This document shows, one piece after another, positions 44,887 to 54,900 of a stretch of 64,000 nucleotides of DNA. The position numbers and the translations under genes are program-made. Within the stretch, counting starts at the first letter, position 1, and each line of letters opens with the position of its first letter. The stretch spans positions 1-64,000 of the forward strand of contig JAAEOA010000188.1 in assembly GCA_024223715.1 (NCBI GenBank), given 5' to 3'. The DNA is from a bacterium (GTDB lineage Bacteria; Krumholzibacteriota; Krumholzibacteriia; LZORAL124-64-63). The notes under the pieces are model-generated. The model ran no database searches, was not told where the DNA came from, and saw only the letters and a list, made by a program, of their open reading frames with translations.

Positions 44887-45540
44887 TTATCGATAAAGAG
44901 CCATCAAATTACTGAATTCGATTTCTTCGAGTCCTTTCATTAAAGTGCTTTCCACTGGGGAAATCCCAACAATTGTCCAGCAATCACCAGCCTCGTTTTG
45001 AAGGGCATAAAAATCCAGGGGCTGGTTGATTTCTAAAATGTAATTTTCAGGATAATTAACATACATCAACAAATTATACCGAGCCTTATAAGCGGGAATA
45101 CCAGCAAAATGTTCGTCGTTTTCCTCCACTGGTTCCCAGGTTGAGGCCTTGTCCAAAACATTTACAGCAATGGATTCAATAACTCCCACCGGATTACCAG
45201 CCGGGTCGCTTCCCGTATGGCTGGAAAAAATATTCTGCTGAATGACAACCATTTGATCGTAGGTTAAAAACTCTTCGGTTAGTGGATTAATGGAATTCTG
45301 CCAAATATCGATTATGGACTGTGGAATTATCAATTTCAAGTCTTCGTGAATAAGGCTCTCGAAAACGGTTATATTCATATTTTCATAGGCATCCTTAAAT
45401 AATATCACGGCCCCATCTGGTGGCATGGGGTTGAATTCACATTCACCAGGACCCTCATCAGGCTCAGCCGGATCATCATCAAAACACCCAATGCACAATA
45501 GAAGGCCCGAAAGAAGCAGAAACGGTGCTAGATATCGCAT
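44887..45540 (-). CDS. Lipoprotein with NTF2-like fold and C-terminal LYR tail
   Basis: Lipoprotein of 217 residues. The signal peptide ends LLCIGC and is followed by an Asp/Glu/Pro linker. The body (about 45-200) has the helix and strand order of an NTF2/SnoaL-like domain (DGAVILFKDAYENMNITVFESLIHEDLKL, ending CWTIVGI). The protein terminates in EFSNLMALYR, resembling the tails of the secreted proteins at 45692-46657 and 9634-10656. A good AAGGGGA site precedes the ATG at 45540. Function unknown. Confidence 0.75.
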   Translation of the reverse strand: MRYLAPFLLLSGLLLCIGCFDDDPAEPDEGPGECEFNPMPPDGAVILFKDAYENMNITVFESLIHEDLKLIIPQSIIDIWQNSINPLTEEFLTYDQMVVIQQNIFSSHTGSDPAGNPVGVIESIAVNVLDKASTWEPVEENDEHFAGIPAYKARYNLLMYVNYPENYILEINQPLDFYALQNEAGDCWTIVGISPVESTLMKGLEEIEFSNLMALYR

Positions 45541-45620
45541 GGAGTTCCCCTTTGTTTTTTCCGAATAAACAACCAAATCCAATACTACCACCATTTTAAA
45601 TATTAATTCCCATAAAAAAA

Positions 45621-45649
45621 CCGCGGTCCTGCCAGAAGCAGGGCCGCGG
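45621..45649 (-). terminator. Terminator after the IKSMYR secreted-protein gene
   Basis: CCGCGGTCCTGC pairs with GCAGGGCCGCGG (one wobble) and is followed on the minus strand by seven T. It separates the secreted-protein gene from the downstream lipoprotein gene. Confidence 0.87.
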
Positions 45650-45691
45650 AACTCAAACTAAAGAGTATTTACAACCAAAAAGCAGGCCGGA

Positions 45692-46657
45692 TTACCGGTA
45701 CATGCTCTTGATGCTGTCGAAAGTAGTAGCTTCGGTTGAAATGACACAATCCACAGTCACTTCCCAACCAGCTTCATTTACGCTGTATCCATCGAGGATC
45801 AGGTAGTAAGTACCAGGAGCATTGCCTGCATCAAACACAAGTGTTTCGGTGCCATTGGTGGTCGCATCCGCGCCAGCAACACAGCTTCCAACAGGATCAG
45901 CACAGTCGCTGACCAGGTAGATAGAGTTATCGAATGAAGTCACACCTGTGACAGTCAGTTGTTGGTCAGCAATCAACTCTACAGTGTATACCAGGTCCAG
46001 GCCATTGGCACTGTAACCAGTACAGCCACCGGCACCAGGACTGTAAGCGTTGGTTGCGCCACACATGTCATCAATGATGGTAGTTTCACACATGACCAGG
46101 GGCAGGGCGCCAGCACAAGTGTCATTGGCAGGAGTTTCACAAGGAGGAGCTGCTTCAGTAATAGCCAAATCAAAGGAGTTAATGCAATCAGGTAAAGGCC
46201 ATGTGTCAATCATGATGTAGTAAGTACCAGCGCTCAGAGAAAGACCGGAAAGAGTTTCGTCAAATAAGTAACTTCCAATACCAGCAATCAAAATACCCGA
46301 GTCAGGGCAACCATCAAAAATGGCAATTCCAGTATAAGGGGTGTCAGAGATTAAACTGACATCAATATCCAGATCTGCGTCAAGAGTTAACATATAAATG
46401 ATTTCTTCGCCACCGTCATAATTGCCCATATCGGTATCAGAATAAACGTTGCCACGGCCACAGGTAGTGTTACCTGCGTCGAGGTAAGGAATGTCAACAG
46501 TTCCGATTAGGATAGGGTCGGAGCAATCGTCGCCTGTAGCGCGAGATTCGCCTTCAGCTTGTTGAGGTACAATTACGCTCGGTCCGTGGTCTTTACCAGC
46601 AGTAGCCAGGCCAGAGACCAACATTATAGCCATGAGAGCGATAACAAACTTCTTCAT
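45692..46657 (-). CDS. Secreted PPC-like protein with C-terminal IKSMYR tail
   Basis: Exported protein of 321 residues. A signal peptide (about 1-20) is followed by two beta-rich modules similar to bacterial pre-peptidase C-terminal domains (about 45-165 and 170-305), each with paired Cys and the phrase LSAGTYYIMIDTW or APGTYYLILDGY. The C-terminus is TTFDSIKSMYR. It is a paralogue in layout of the protein at 9634-10656, although the middle sequence differs. GGAGGGGAACC precedes the ATG; terminator 45621-45649 follows. Confidence 0.82.
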   Translation of the reverse strand: MKKFVIALMAIMLVSGLATAGKDHGPSVIVPQQAEGESRATGDDCSDPILIGTVDIPYLDAGNTTCGRGNVYSDTDMGNYDGGEEIIYMLTLDADLDIDVSLISDTPYTGIAIFDGCPDSGILIAGIGSYLFDETLSGLSLSAGTYYIMIDTWPLPDCINSFDLAITEAAPPCETPANDTCAGALPLVMCETTIIDDMCGATNAYSPGAGGCTGYSANGLDLVYTVELIADQQLTVTGVTSFDNSIYLVSDCADPVGSCVAGADATTNGTETLVFDAGNAPGTYYLILDGYSVNEAGWEVTVDCVISTEATTFDSIKSMYR

Positions 46658-46998
46658 TGGTTCCCCTCCAGAGGATTAAATGAAAACAACTTACAGGAAT
46701 TGGGACAACCCCAGTTCCTTCCGGAAAACCACGATATTAATAGTGTTAGGTTATTTTGGGTTCACGGTGCCTTATTTGAAGAAGCCTTGCTAAAAAGGCA
46801 TCCCATTATGAAGAGAAAATGGAGAATCCAATCGCGCCCAGTATCCCAAATCAGCAATTATTACACTTTGCCAATAACCAACACCTGGTAGATCCCCCCT
46901 CCGAGTCGCGGACTCTATCACATCTTCGGTTAACATTGCAAGAATAAATGCTTTTTTGTCCACTTAATTCTACAATAAGGCTGTTTTTAAAGAAATCA
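46658..46998. other. Intergenic region with no supported gene
   Basis: 341 bases holding the leader of the minus-strand secreted-protein gene and the 3' flank of the carboxypeptidase gene. A small hairpin (GGAATTGGG with CCCAGTTCC, about 46695-46718) falls in the leader. A weak 110-residue plus frame that overlaps the gene's start is not credible. Confidence 0.55.
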
Positions 46999-48798
46999 TC
47001 AACCGCCCCCAATCAGAGGCAATTCTGAAATTGATCCCGCATCATCAAGTAACCCAACAGGATACACACCTACTTTTTGGTCATAATATGGTGTTTTTTC
47101 ATAAAACCAGTACCGTATTGCCCATGGATCAGAAGCAAATTCAGGATCCTCTATTTTCCGCTTTTCCAGTTCCACCAGCAGATTCGGATCGTCAGCAACC
47201 ATTTCCCGGATCATATCTTCAATGACATAAGACTCCACATATTCCACTCTTTCAAAAATTGCGTCCAAATATCCCCAACGAATCAGGGAATCAGGCCCCT
47301 GGGGTTCCAGCAAGTGGGCAATCACCCTGGCTGATCGCTGATTCATGTCCACAACTGCAGACCCGGCAGGGAAATTTCGGGTCTCGGTCACCATTTCCTG
47401 TTCAAAACTGACCGGATGATGGCCTTCGTATGGGTTTTCTCGCCATTTTGCCCCACTAAAACGCCAGGAGCGTACTTCCAACTCGGTCTTTTCGGTCAAA
47501 ACCTGGTATTTTATTCCATGCCAATTCAAACGATCAATTATTTCAGTCCACTGGGGAGGGACTATATAAGCCTCAGGTAACTGAGCTATAACATTGGGAA
47601 CCAGCTCATCGTATAATTCAACTTCCATAGCCTCGGGGGTATCGCTGAAACGGAACCAGTCGCCACCGGTAATCTCACTGGTCACTTTTTCATACGACAC
47701 TCCCAGAAAAGTAAATGGCCGGTGGTTATCAGTTAATTTCAAGGTCAAGGCATACGGTTCCCTCCGGAAAACTTTACTGGCAGCAAAATCATCGGCTTGC
47801 AAAACTTTTTCCCGCAGGGCTGAAGCCTCGGAATTTAAATACTCCATGGTCTGGCGAACCAATTGCCGAGCAGCCTGAACTCGGGTTGGATAATCTTTCA
47901 GCATGTGAGTTTCGATCAGCAGGCCCGGCCGGTTTTGCAGCGCGGTGTAACCCTGACTGAATCGGGGGCCCGCCACCCAGGTGGCCAAACCACTTCGTGG
48001 ATCATGCCATTCTTTGAAAGACACATAAGGAGCCATGGGGAAATTCACATCACTCATTCCTGAAATCATGGCGTCTCTATATATACTGGTCCATGAAGAA
48101 AGCTCTGCATCCATATTGCCATGAGTTTCCAGACCGAAAGTAATGGCATATTGATAATCGGCTCCATCGGTACTGTGAATGTCGATAAAAAAGTCGGGCA
48201 ACCATTCCTGGTACAGCTTGAGCCAGAATCTCATCTCAGGAGTATCGGCTTTCAGAAAATCGCGGTTCAAATTCTGGTTCCTTGAATTTACACGCCAGCC
48301 CATTTCATCGGGACCATTTTGGTTGATGCGATTGTATGGACCAAATCTCTCGTGGCCATCGGTATTAAAAATGGGAATAAATAAAAGAGTGACTTTGTCT
48401 AATAATTTGCGGGCAACCTCTGGGTTTGTTGCCAGCTCCCGCATCAACAACATGCCTGCATCTTTCCCGCAACTTTCTCCGGCATGAATGCAAGCCTGAA
48501 CCAGAAGAACGACTTCATCCTGGCGGGTAGCGTGTTGGCTGGGAGAAAAGCGATGATCCAGGTCTGCAATAATCAGCGGTAGCAATCGACCTTCCGGACT
48601 GGTACCAAAAGTTGTCATCTGCAAGACATCGCTCTGTCCGGCCAAATTCCGGAACCAGGTCATTGTTTCATCATAACCGGGAGTTTTTTTCCCACCGGAG
48701 GTTTCAAAAAGCGTTTCAGGGACAGGCTCGGCAAAGGCCACCAACGAAATTAGAAAAAAAATAAATATCCAAGCCACTTTCATGATTTTGCAATCCAT
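46999..48798 (-). CDS. Secreted M14-family zinc carboxypeptidase
   Basis: Exported metallopeptidase of about 595-599 residues. After a signal peptide, the M14 zinc ligands are His and Glu in ACIHAGESCGKD (about residue 100) and His in FIDIHSTDG; the catalytic Glu is in LLIETHMLKDY. The C-terminal 250 residues form an additional domain seen in large M14 peptidases of the FCB group. Two in-frame Met, at 48798 and 48783, are both possible starts; the second gives the tighter signal peptide. It is divergent from the gene at 49056. Confidence 0.9.
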   Translation of the reverse strand: MDCKIMKVAWIFIFFLISLVAFAEPVPETLFETSGGKKTPGYDETMTWFRNLAGQSDVLQMTTFGTSPEGRLLPLIIADLDHRFSPSQHATRQDEVVLLVQACIHAGESCGKDAGMLLMRELATNPEVARKLLDKVTLLFIPIFNTDGHERFGPYNRINQNGPDEMGWRVNSRNQNLNRDFLKADTPEMRFWLKLYQEWLPDFFIDIHSTDGADYQYAITFGLETHGNMDAELSSWTSIYRDAMISGMSDVNFPMAPYVSFKEWHDPRSGLATWVAGPRFSQGYTALQNRPGLLIETHMLKDYPTRVQAARQLVRQTMEYLNSEASALREKVLQADDFAASKVFRREPYALTLKLTDNHRPFTFLGVSYEKVTSEITGGDWFRFSDTPEAMEVELYDELVPNVIAQLPEAYIVPPQWTEIIDRLNWHGIKYQVLTEKTELEVRSWRFSGAKWRENPYEGHHPVSFEQEMVTETRNFPAGSAVVDMNQRSARVIAHLLEPQGPDSLIRWGYLDAIFERVEYVESYVIEDMIREMVADDPNLLVELEKRKIEDPEFASDPWAIRYWFYEKTPYYDQKVGVYPVGLLDDAGSISELPLIGGG

Positions 48799-49055
48799 TC
48801 TATTGGGGCCCTTGCCCTTGGTTCAAGTTGTTAAAAATCAGGCAAATTTCACGGTAAACAACAATGGGCTACGAGCAATCGAAACAACCCGAAGAGAGAC
48901 ATCAGGTTCTTTTGGAGACTTTGAAGAAACCGCCCGAAAACATCAGAAATGGTATTCCCTCAAAATAGTCAAAACTTTTCCTTCGGGCACATCTTTTGCG
49001 CTCATTCCACCAAATAAGACATGTTTGAGCCCATTGTTTCGAAAGGAACTCGTCC

Positions 49056-50138
49056 ATGAAACGCTTCATCATTCCCCTGACTGTCCTCGGATTACTGATT
49101 ACAACCTTCATTCCCGGCAATCTTATCGCCAATGAATCACCAAGGCGACTCTTCTTTTTGCATCACTCCACTGGACGTTTGTTAATCGAAGAAGGCAACG
49201 TTCGCCATCACCTGATCAATGCCAATAATTCCGATGGATCCGACTTGGTTTTGTGGGATCATGACTACAATTATATAGGCCTTTCCGACAATGAAGGCGA
49301 CCTTCTTGGTTACGACTATTCCATCCCCGAAGACAATACTGACCCTGATGGCCTGCACCAATTATGGACCACCAGCAATTCCGCGCGCGATTCCCTGCTG
49401 GCCCGGTATGATATCATCGCCTTCAAATCCTGTTACCCAACCTGTGACATTTCCAGTGAAACTCAACTCGACCAATACAAACAATGGTACCTGGAAATGC
49501 GAGATTTTTTTGATACAAAAACTGACATAACTTTCATCATTATGTCACCACCGCCAAGACACCGTCTTTCCACCAATCTGGAACATGCCGACCGCGCCCG
49601 ACGCTTTGCCAACTGGCTCATGAGTGATGAATATCTTTATGGCCATACTAATTTAGTAGGTTTTGATTTCTTCGATCTTTGTGCCCAACCGGACGACGGT
49701 TCCCCAACTCGAAACATGTTACGATATGATTTCGAACGCTCACACACCAATGGTGACTCGCACCCCAACGCCCTTGCCAACCAAACCAATGCACCCTTGT
49801 TTGTTGAAGTTCTGGTCAATGCTACCGAACCATCAACTTCTTCCGCCCGCAATTATCCCGAGCCCGTTTTGTTTCACCATAATCACCCAAATCCTTTCAA
49901 TCCTTTGACCGTCATTTCATTTGGACTTGAACAGGCCCAGTTTGTTGAATTGAAAATTTTCAACATCCACGGTCAACATGTGCGGACTCTTTTTTCAGAG
50001 ACCCGAAGCGCAGGGAATCACTCTGTAAACTGGAACGGCCGGAACTCAAATGGTCATGCAGTTAGCAGCGGAATGTACCTGTATCAAATCAGTGGAAATG
50101 AGAACACTGTTGTTGGAAAAATGATTCTGGCCCGTTGA
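49056..50138 (+). CDS. Secreted SGNH-like protein with C-terminal sorting domain
   Basis: Exported protein of 360 residues. A signal peptide (about 1-25) leads to a domain beginning RRLFFLHHSTGRLL and including KSCYPTCDI, ITFIIMSPPPRH and the phrase GDSHPNALAN, compatible with a degenerate SGNH-hydrolase fold in which DxxH gives the Asp and His; the catalytic Ser is not certain. The last 85 residues are a FlgD-like type IX sorting domain (HNHPNPFNPLTVISF to MYLYQISGNENTVVGKMILAR). AAGGAAC precedes the ATG. Confidence 0.75.
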   Translation: MKRFIIPLTVLGLLITTFIPGNLIANESPRRLFFLHHSTGRLLIEEGNVRHHLINANNSDGSDLVLWDHDYNYIGLSDNEGDLLGYDYSIPEDNTDPDGLHQLWTTSNSARDSLLARYDIIAFKSCYPTCDISSETQLDQYKQWYLEMRDFFDTKTDITFIIMSPPPRHRLSTNLEHADRARRFANWLMSDEYLYGHTNLVGFDFFDLCAQPDDGSPTRNMLRYDFERSHTNGDSHPNALANQTNAPLFVEVLVNATEPSTSSARNYPEPVLFHHNHPNPFNPLTVISFGLEQAQFVELKIFNIHGQHVRTLFSETRSAGNHSVNWNGRNSNGHAVSSGMYLYQISGNENTVVGKMILAR

Positions 50139-50758
50139 CCAGCCAACTCAACTGGACAACTACCTCTTTTATTCTGTCCCTCCATTCACGAGGCAGACGC
50201 ACTCCTGTGAAAACGCTCTCTCAATTAGAGCAAAAAAAAAGTTGTACAATTGGGAAAAGGGCGTAATCTTTTGCCCGTGAAGCCGGACCGCTCTCGGCAT
50301 TAATTTATTTTCTTTGGAAATTACATGTTGACAGACATGGACAATTCCATAGAAAATGCGGTTAGGCACTGGTTGTGTCTTGGCAAAACTCGATTCTATC
50401 TCGGAAGTGCGATCTTATTAGTTTAAGAATTTGTACAAGCCGGGGGAAGAGCGAATGCAGACTGACTTTAAAATCATGGGAAATCCCCCAGGCCTTATAA
50501 CTTGATCCTTCGGGATTGAGAAAAGGTCATATGGGTTTTTCTGTGTATGAGTTGGTTTTGCAGGAGCAACGAGAGTTTCCCACACAACCTGACTCATGGA
50601 GAGATGCCATCACTGTGTGGCGACGATTTGTTGCAACGGCGTTTAGGTTCGTGGCAACAACAGATTCGAAGTCTCCGCGTGGAGGTCTTCGGACGACCGA
50701 AAGTGAAGCTTGTTTTCACTTATCGGGACACCCCAGTGGATTTCAAGGAGGTCCAACT
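50139..50758 (+). other. Long hairpin-rich leader upstream of porin
   Basis: 620 bases without a supported gene. A TTGACA at 50328-50333 may be a -35 box, with TAGAAA 16 bases on as a weak -10. From 50500 on, several hairpins follow: GATCC-TTCG-GGATT (50504-50517), CGAAGTCTCC with GGAGGTCTTCG (50667-50691), and CCGAAAGTGAA with TTCACTTATCGG (50697-50726), then a near-perfect Shine-Dalgarno. An 81-codon frame continuous with the porin runs through this part but has no protein-like features. Confidence 0.6.
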
Positions 50759-50761
50759 TTG
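50745..50761 (+). promoter_or_regulatory. Shine-Dalgarno deciding a TTG start
   Basis: AAGGAGGT (50745-50752), complementary to the full anti-SD, lies 6 bases before TTG at 50759. The nearest in-frame ATG at 50774 is 21 bases away. The TTG start yields a signal peptide with a Lys-Lys n-region. Confidence 0.8.
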
Positions 50762-51778
50762 TTTACTAAGAAAATGATTGCTCTGATGGTTCTGGCTACC
50801 ATGCTGGTATCTGGTGCTGCTATGGCCGGCGACGGCTTCAAAGTCTACGGAAAACTTCACACTTCCCTCGATTACATGAGTGACAGTGAAGATAGCCAGA
50901 TCATGATGGCTAACAACAGCTCACGCTTTGGCCTCAAAGGTTCCAAAGAACTTAGCGAAAAATTGACCTTCATCTGGCAATTGGAAAATGACGTTAACCT
51001 GGCTCAATTTGGTGCCAACACTTTGGCTACCCGTAACAGCTTCATTGGTCTGACTGGTGACTGGGGTACCTTCCTGTACGGTATCCATGACACCCCCTTC
51101 AAAACTGTTGGCCGTAAAGGTACCTTCTTCTACGATGAAATTGGTGACAGCCGTCAAATGACCATGGGCTGGGACCGTCGTCTGCAAGACGTAGTAGTCT
51201 ATGCTTCTCCTGACATGAGTGGTTTCGGCGTTGTTGCCGGCTACATGTTGGACCAAGGCGCCCTGGGTGCTGATGACGCCATGACTGCCATGAGCATCTC
51301 TGGTGCTTACAAAACTGAAGAACTGTACTTCGGTGCTGCATACGAAGCTCTGAGCGAAGGCTTTAGCGCAGACAAGCAATCCGGTATCCGTGCTACTGCA
51401 AAATACAACTTCGGCACCTTCGCTGTTGCTGGTCTGTTCCAGACCCTGAGCAACTTCGGTGGCGTTGCTGACGCAAGTGCACAAACCTTTGGTCTGGAAG
51501 GTAAATTCAGCTTCAGCGACCAATACGCTGCTAAGGCTGCCTACTACATGGCTGACCCTAACACCGATACCGATGATAACGAATACAGCCTGCTGGCCTT
51601 TGGCGTGGACCGCGACCTCACTCAAAAAACCTACATGTACGTACAGTACGCTATGGTCATGAATGGCGATGGCGCCATGCAGGGCGTTGGCGGACCCGGT
51701 CACGGTTCCACCATTGGCGCTTCTGCTGCCGGCGAAAGCCCCACGGGCATCAGCTGGGGTATGGCTACAAAATTCTAA
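50759..51778 (+). CDS. Gram-negative outer-membrane porin
   Basis: Beta-barrel porin of 339 residues. The signal peptide (about 1-24, ending GAAMA) is followed by the typical first strand FKVYGKLHTSLDYM, then NSSRFGLKGSKELSEKLTFIWQLE and NSFIGLTGDWGTFLYGIHDTPFKT, matching the general trimeric-porin family (Porin_4) best known from Proteobacteria. The protein ends in Phe (ATKF), the outer-membrane insertion signal. It should allow passage of small solutes. It starts at TTG; a terminator at 51804-51836 follows, so it is monocistronic. Confidence 0.9.
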   Translation: MFTKKMIALMVLATMLVSGAAMAGDGFKVYGKLHTSLDYMSDSEDSQIMMANNSSRFGLKGSKELSEKLTFIWQLENDVNLAQFGANTLATRNSFIGLTGDWGTFLYGIHDTPFKTVGRKGTFFYDEIGDSRQMTMGWDRRLQDVVVYASPDMSGFGVVAGYMLDQGALGADDAMTAMSISGAYKTEELYFGAAYEALSEGFSADKQSGIRATAKYNFGTFAVAGLFQTLSNFGGVADASAQTFGLEGKFSFSDQYAAKAAYYMADPNTDTDDNEYSLLAFGVDRDLTQKTYMYVQYAMVMNGDGAMQGVGGPGHGSTIGASAAGESPTGISWGMATKF

Positions 51779-51803
51779 GTTCGAAAGAACATAGGATTCT
51801 CTT

Positions 51804-51836
51804 TGGGAAACCCTGGGCATCAGCCTGGGGTTTTCC
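51804..51836 (+). terminator. Terminator after porin
   Basis: Starting 26 bases after the stop, GGGAAACCC and GGC pair with GCC and GGGGTTTTCC around ATCA, with small mismatches; short T-runs follow. Confidence 0.65.
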
Positions 51837-51837
51837 A

Positions 51838-51895
51838 TATATTGCAGGTTTTCCATTTTTTGCAGGTTTCCATTTTTTGCAGGTTTCCATTTTTT
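51838..51895. repeat. Short tandem repeat, 17-bp unit, about three copies
   Basis: The unit TTTTTGCAGGTTTCCAT occurs twice exactly and a third, slightly diverged copy precedes it. It lies just after the porin terminator and before the CotH gene promoter region. Confidence 0.8.
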
Positions 51896-51938
51896 CACCA
51901 AACACAATTTGAAATTTCTATTTGATGAGTTTTTGTGG

Positions 51939-51944
51939 TATAAT
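51939..51944 (+). promoter_or_regulatory. Possible -10 box for CotH/LTD gene
   Basis: A perfect TATAAT lies 31 bases before the ATG at 51976. No convincing -35 hexamer is found at 16-18 bases upstream, so this is tentative. Confidence 0.4.
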
Positions 51945-51975
51945 ACTGCAAACACTTTTCCTTGGAGATTCCTCA

Positions 51976-54900
51976 ATGTGCCGTTCCTGCTGCCCAACCA
52001 GAGCATTCATTTATTCTTTCTCCATCCCGGCCCTGCTTCTGGTCCTTTTTGTTGCCCTGCCCAGCAATGCCCAAGTGGTTATTAATGAGTTTGTTCCCGC
52101 CAATACCGACGGCCTCCTCGATGAAGACAGCGATACCAGCGACTGGATTGAACTGGTCAACCTTGGAACCGAGCCTGTTGATCTTACTGGTTGGGGACTA
52201 AGCGATAACCCAGCCATACCTTTAAAGTGGCAATTCCCCCAATATCACATTTCACCTGGTGAGCACCTGCTTATTTTTGCCTCGGCCAAAGATCGGCAAT
52301 CTGCGAATTTCTGGCACACCATTGTTAACCGAGGTGACCTTTTTCGATACCGAGCCAATGAAACCGCTCCTCCGGTCGATTGGCATTTGTCATCGTTCGA
52401 CGATTCCGCTTGGCCGGAAGGGCCTTCTGGATTTGGTTACAGCGACAACGACGACAATACTATTCTTCCCTCCTGCCAATCGGCGTCACTACGCCATAAT
52501 TTTATGATTGAAAATCTTTCCGAAACCAGTCTTTTGGTTTTGCACATTGATTATGATGATGGTTTTGTTGCCTGGATCAACGGTCAGGAAATCATTCGTG
52601 AAAATCTTCCTCCCATTGAAGACCTGCAATGGGACACCCTTCCCGGCACCAGCCACGAAGCCCAAATGTACCATGGCAGCCAGCCCAATCGTTATGTGTT
52701 TAAGACTTCCGAATTGCCCCTGCAGCAGGGGACGAACCTGCTGAGCATTGAAGTCCACAACGTAAGTAACATTGCCGATGACCTCAGCCTGATTCCTTTT
52801 CTGACTTTGGGACTGGCCTCAGAACCGGCAGGAGGAGCCTCGGTCAGTTCGGAAATTGATGACCAATTTCCCATTTTGCACACCAACTTCAAACTCTCAG
52901 CCTCTGGTGAAGACGTCGTTCTGACCAACAATTATTTCGCCAATCAGGATGCCATCAACTACGGTCCCATGGTGGCCGACTTTTCACTGGGCCGCCATCC
53001 CGACGGTCTGGGCCCCTGGTTGCTTATGAGTGAAACCACCCCCGGCCAGGCCAACAGTGAAACGGCCTACAGTGGCTTTGCAGAAGCCCCCACTGTTGAC
53101 CTTCCCGGTGGTTTTTATTCTGGTCCGGTGGTGGTTCAAATCACTCCCCCAGTCAGTGGTGGCGAAGTCCGATTTTCTCTCAACTCCGATGAGCCCGACG
53201 AAGCGAACAATCTTCTTGATGGATCGATTACGATTTCCGAAACCACAGTCTTGCGCACCCGCACCTTGGCCACGGGTCTTTTCCCCAGCACCATTGTCAC
53301 CAACACCTACATCATCGATGACCCCAGTGAATTACCGGCAACCTGTCTGGTTACCGACCCCCTGAATTTGCACGACAGAGATATCGGAATTTTTGTGGAA
53401 GCAAATATCTGGGAAGACTGGGAACGACCCATGCACATCGAACTTTTTGAAACCGATGGCACCACTGCGCTGAAGCAAGATGCCGGAGTTCAGCTCTTTG
53501 GTGGCGGCAGCCGGCAAAATGCTCAGAAAAGTTTGCGGCTGATAGCCCGCAGTGGTTATGGTGACGATACTTTTTCCCACTCTGTTTTTGATGAGCGCCC
53601 CCTGAATGAATACAACCAATTGGTTTTTCGCAATTCGGGCAGCGAATGGCGACACACAATGATGCGTGACGGACTCATGCACCGCCTGATCAGCCATACC
53701 GATGTCGATCACCTGGCTTGGCGCCCCAATCGAATTTACCTGAATGGTCAGTACTGGGGAATGCTTCACGCCCGGGAACATGTCGATGCTGATTATATTG
53801 CCGCCAATAATGGCGTAGACGCCAACAACATGGACCTGATCAAAGACCACGACGAAGTAAAAGCCGGCGACATAACCCACTTCGAAAACATGATGGATTT
53901 TGTGCGTTACAATTGGCTGGGAAATGGCGACAACTTTGCCTGGATGGAAACTCAAATGGATATGGAAAATTTCATTAACTATAATGTTTTTGAAATTTTC
54001 CTGGGCAATACCGACTGGCCAGGACAAAACATTGCCTGCTGGCGTCCCCGCACTGAACAAGGCCGCTGGCGATGGATCTTCTATGATCTGGATTTTGGCC
54101 TGGGCCTCTACGAAGACTACAATCACGATACGCTGGAGTTTGCCCTCAGTTACAGTTATGATGAATGGCCCAACCCTGCCCATAGCACCTTGCTGTTGCG
54201 CCGACTAATGGTTAATAGCCAATTCTCCCATCAGTTCATCAACAGCTACTGTGACCATCTGAACACGACTTTTTTAGCCCATCGAACTGAGGGCATACGT
54301 CAGGAAGTCCTTGCGGCCATTGAGCCTGAAATTGTTCGCCACCGGGACAAATGGGAGCACTCACCAATGTTCTGGGACTACACCATGGGCGTGGTTCAGG
54401 AATATTTGCAACTGCGACCCGCTTCAGCCAGGGAGCACCTCAGGGAGAAATTTGAACTGCAGGATGATGTCACCTTATCTCTGTCCATGTCCCCGCCCCA
54501 TGCCGGGTCCATTCGCCTGAGTGCTGTTACCATCGACACCACTTTTACGGGAACATATTTCCGCAATCACTCCCTTTCAGTCACAGCTGTTCCTGCTTCG
54601 GGTTACGTATTCAGTGGATGGGCCAACCCGGAACGTCCCCAGGTGCCAGTATTGGATCTTGCCATGGCAGACAATGAAAACCTGGTTGCTGTTTTTATTG
54701 AAGCACCTCCTGAGGGCACGGTGGTCATCAATGAAATTTGTTATAACGCCTCTGCCTCCTGGAACACCGATGACTGGATTGAACTGCACAACCCCGGCCA
54801 AAACCCGGTGGATATTTCTCTTTGGAAGTTCCGCGACTCCAGTGACAGCCACTTGTACACTTTACCCGATTCGCAAATTTTGCCCGCCGGTGGTTTTGCG

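Noticed and set aside
51838-51895. CRISPR array
   Set aside because: Units are only 17 bp, directly adjacent without spacers.
50921-52006. 361-residue minus-strand frame opposite the porin
   Set aside because: Antisense of the porin; its start lies in the tandem repeats and there is no ribosome site.
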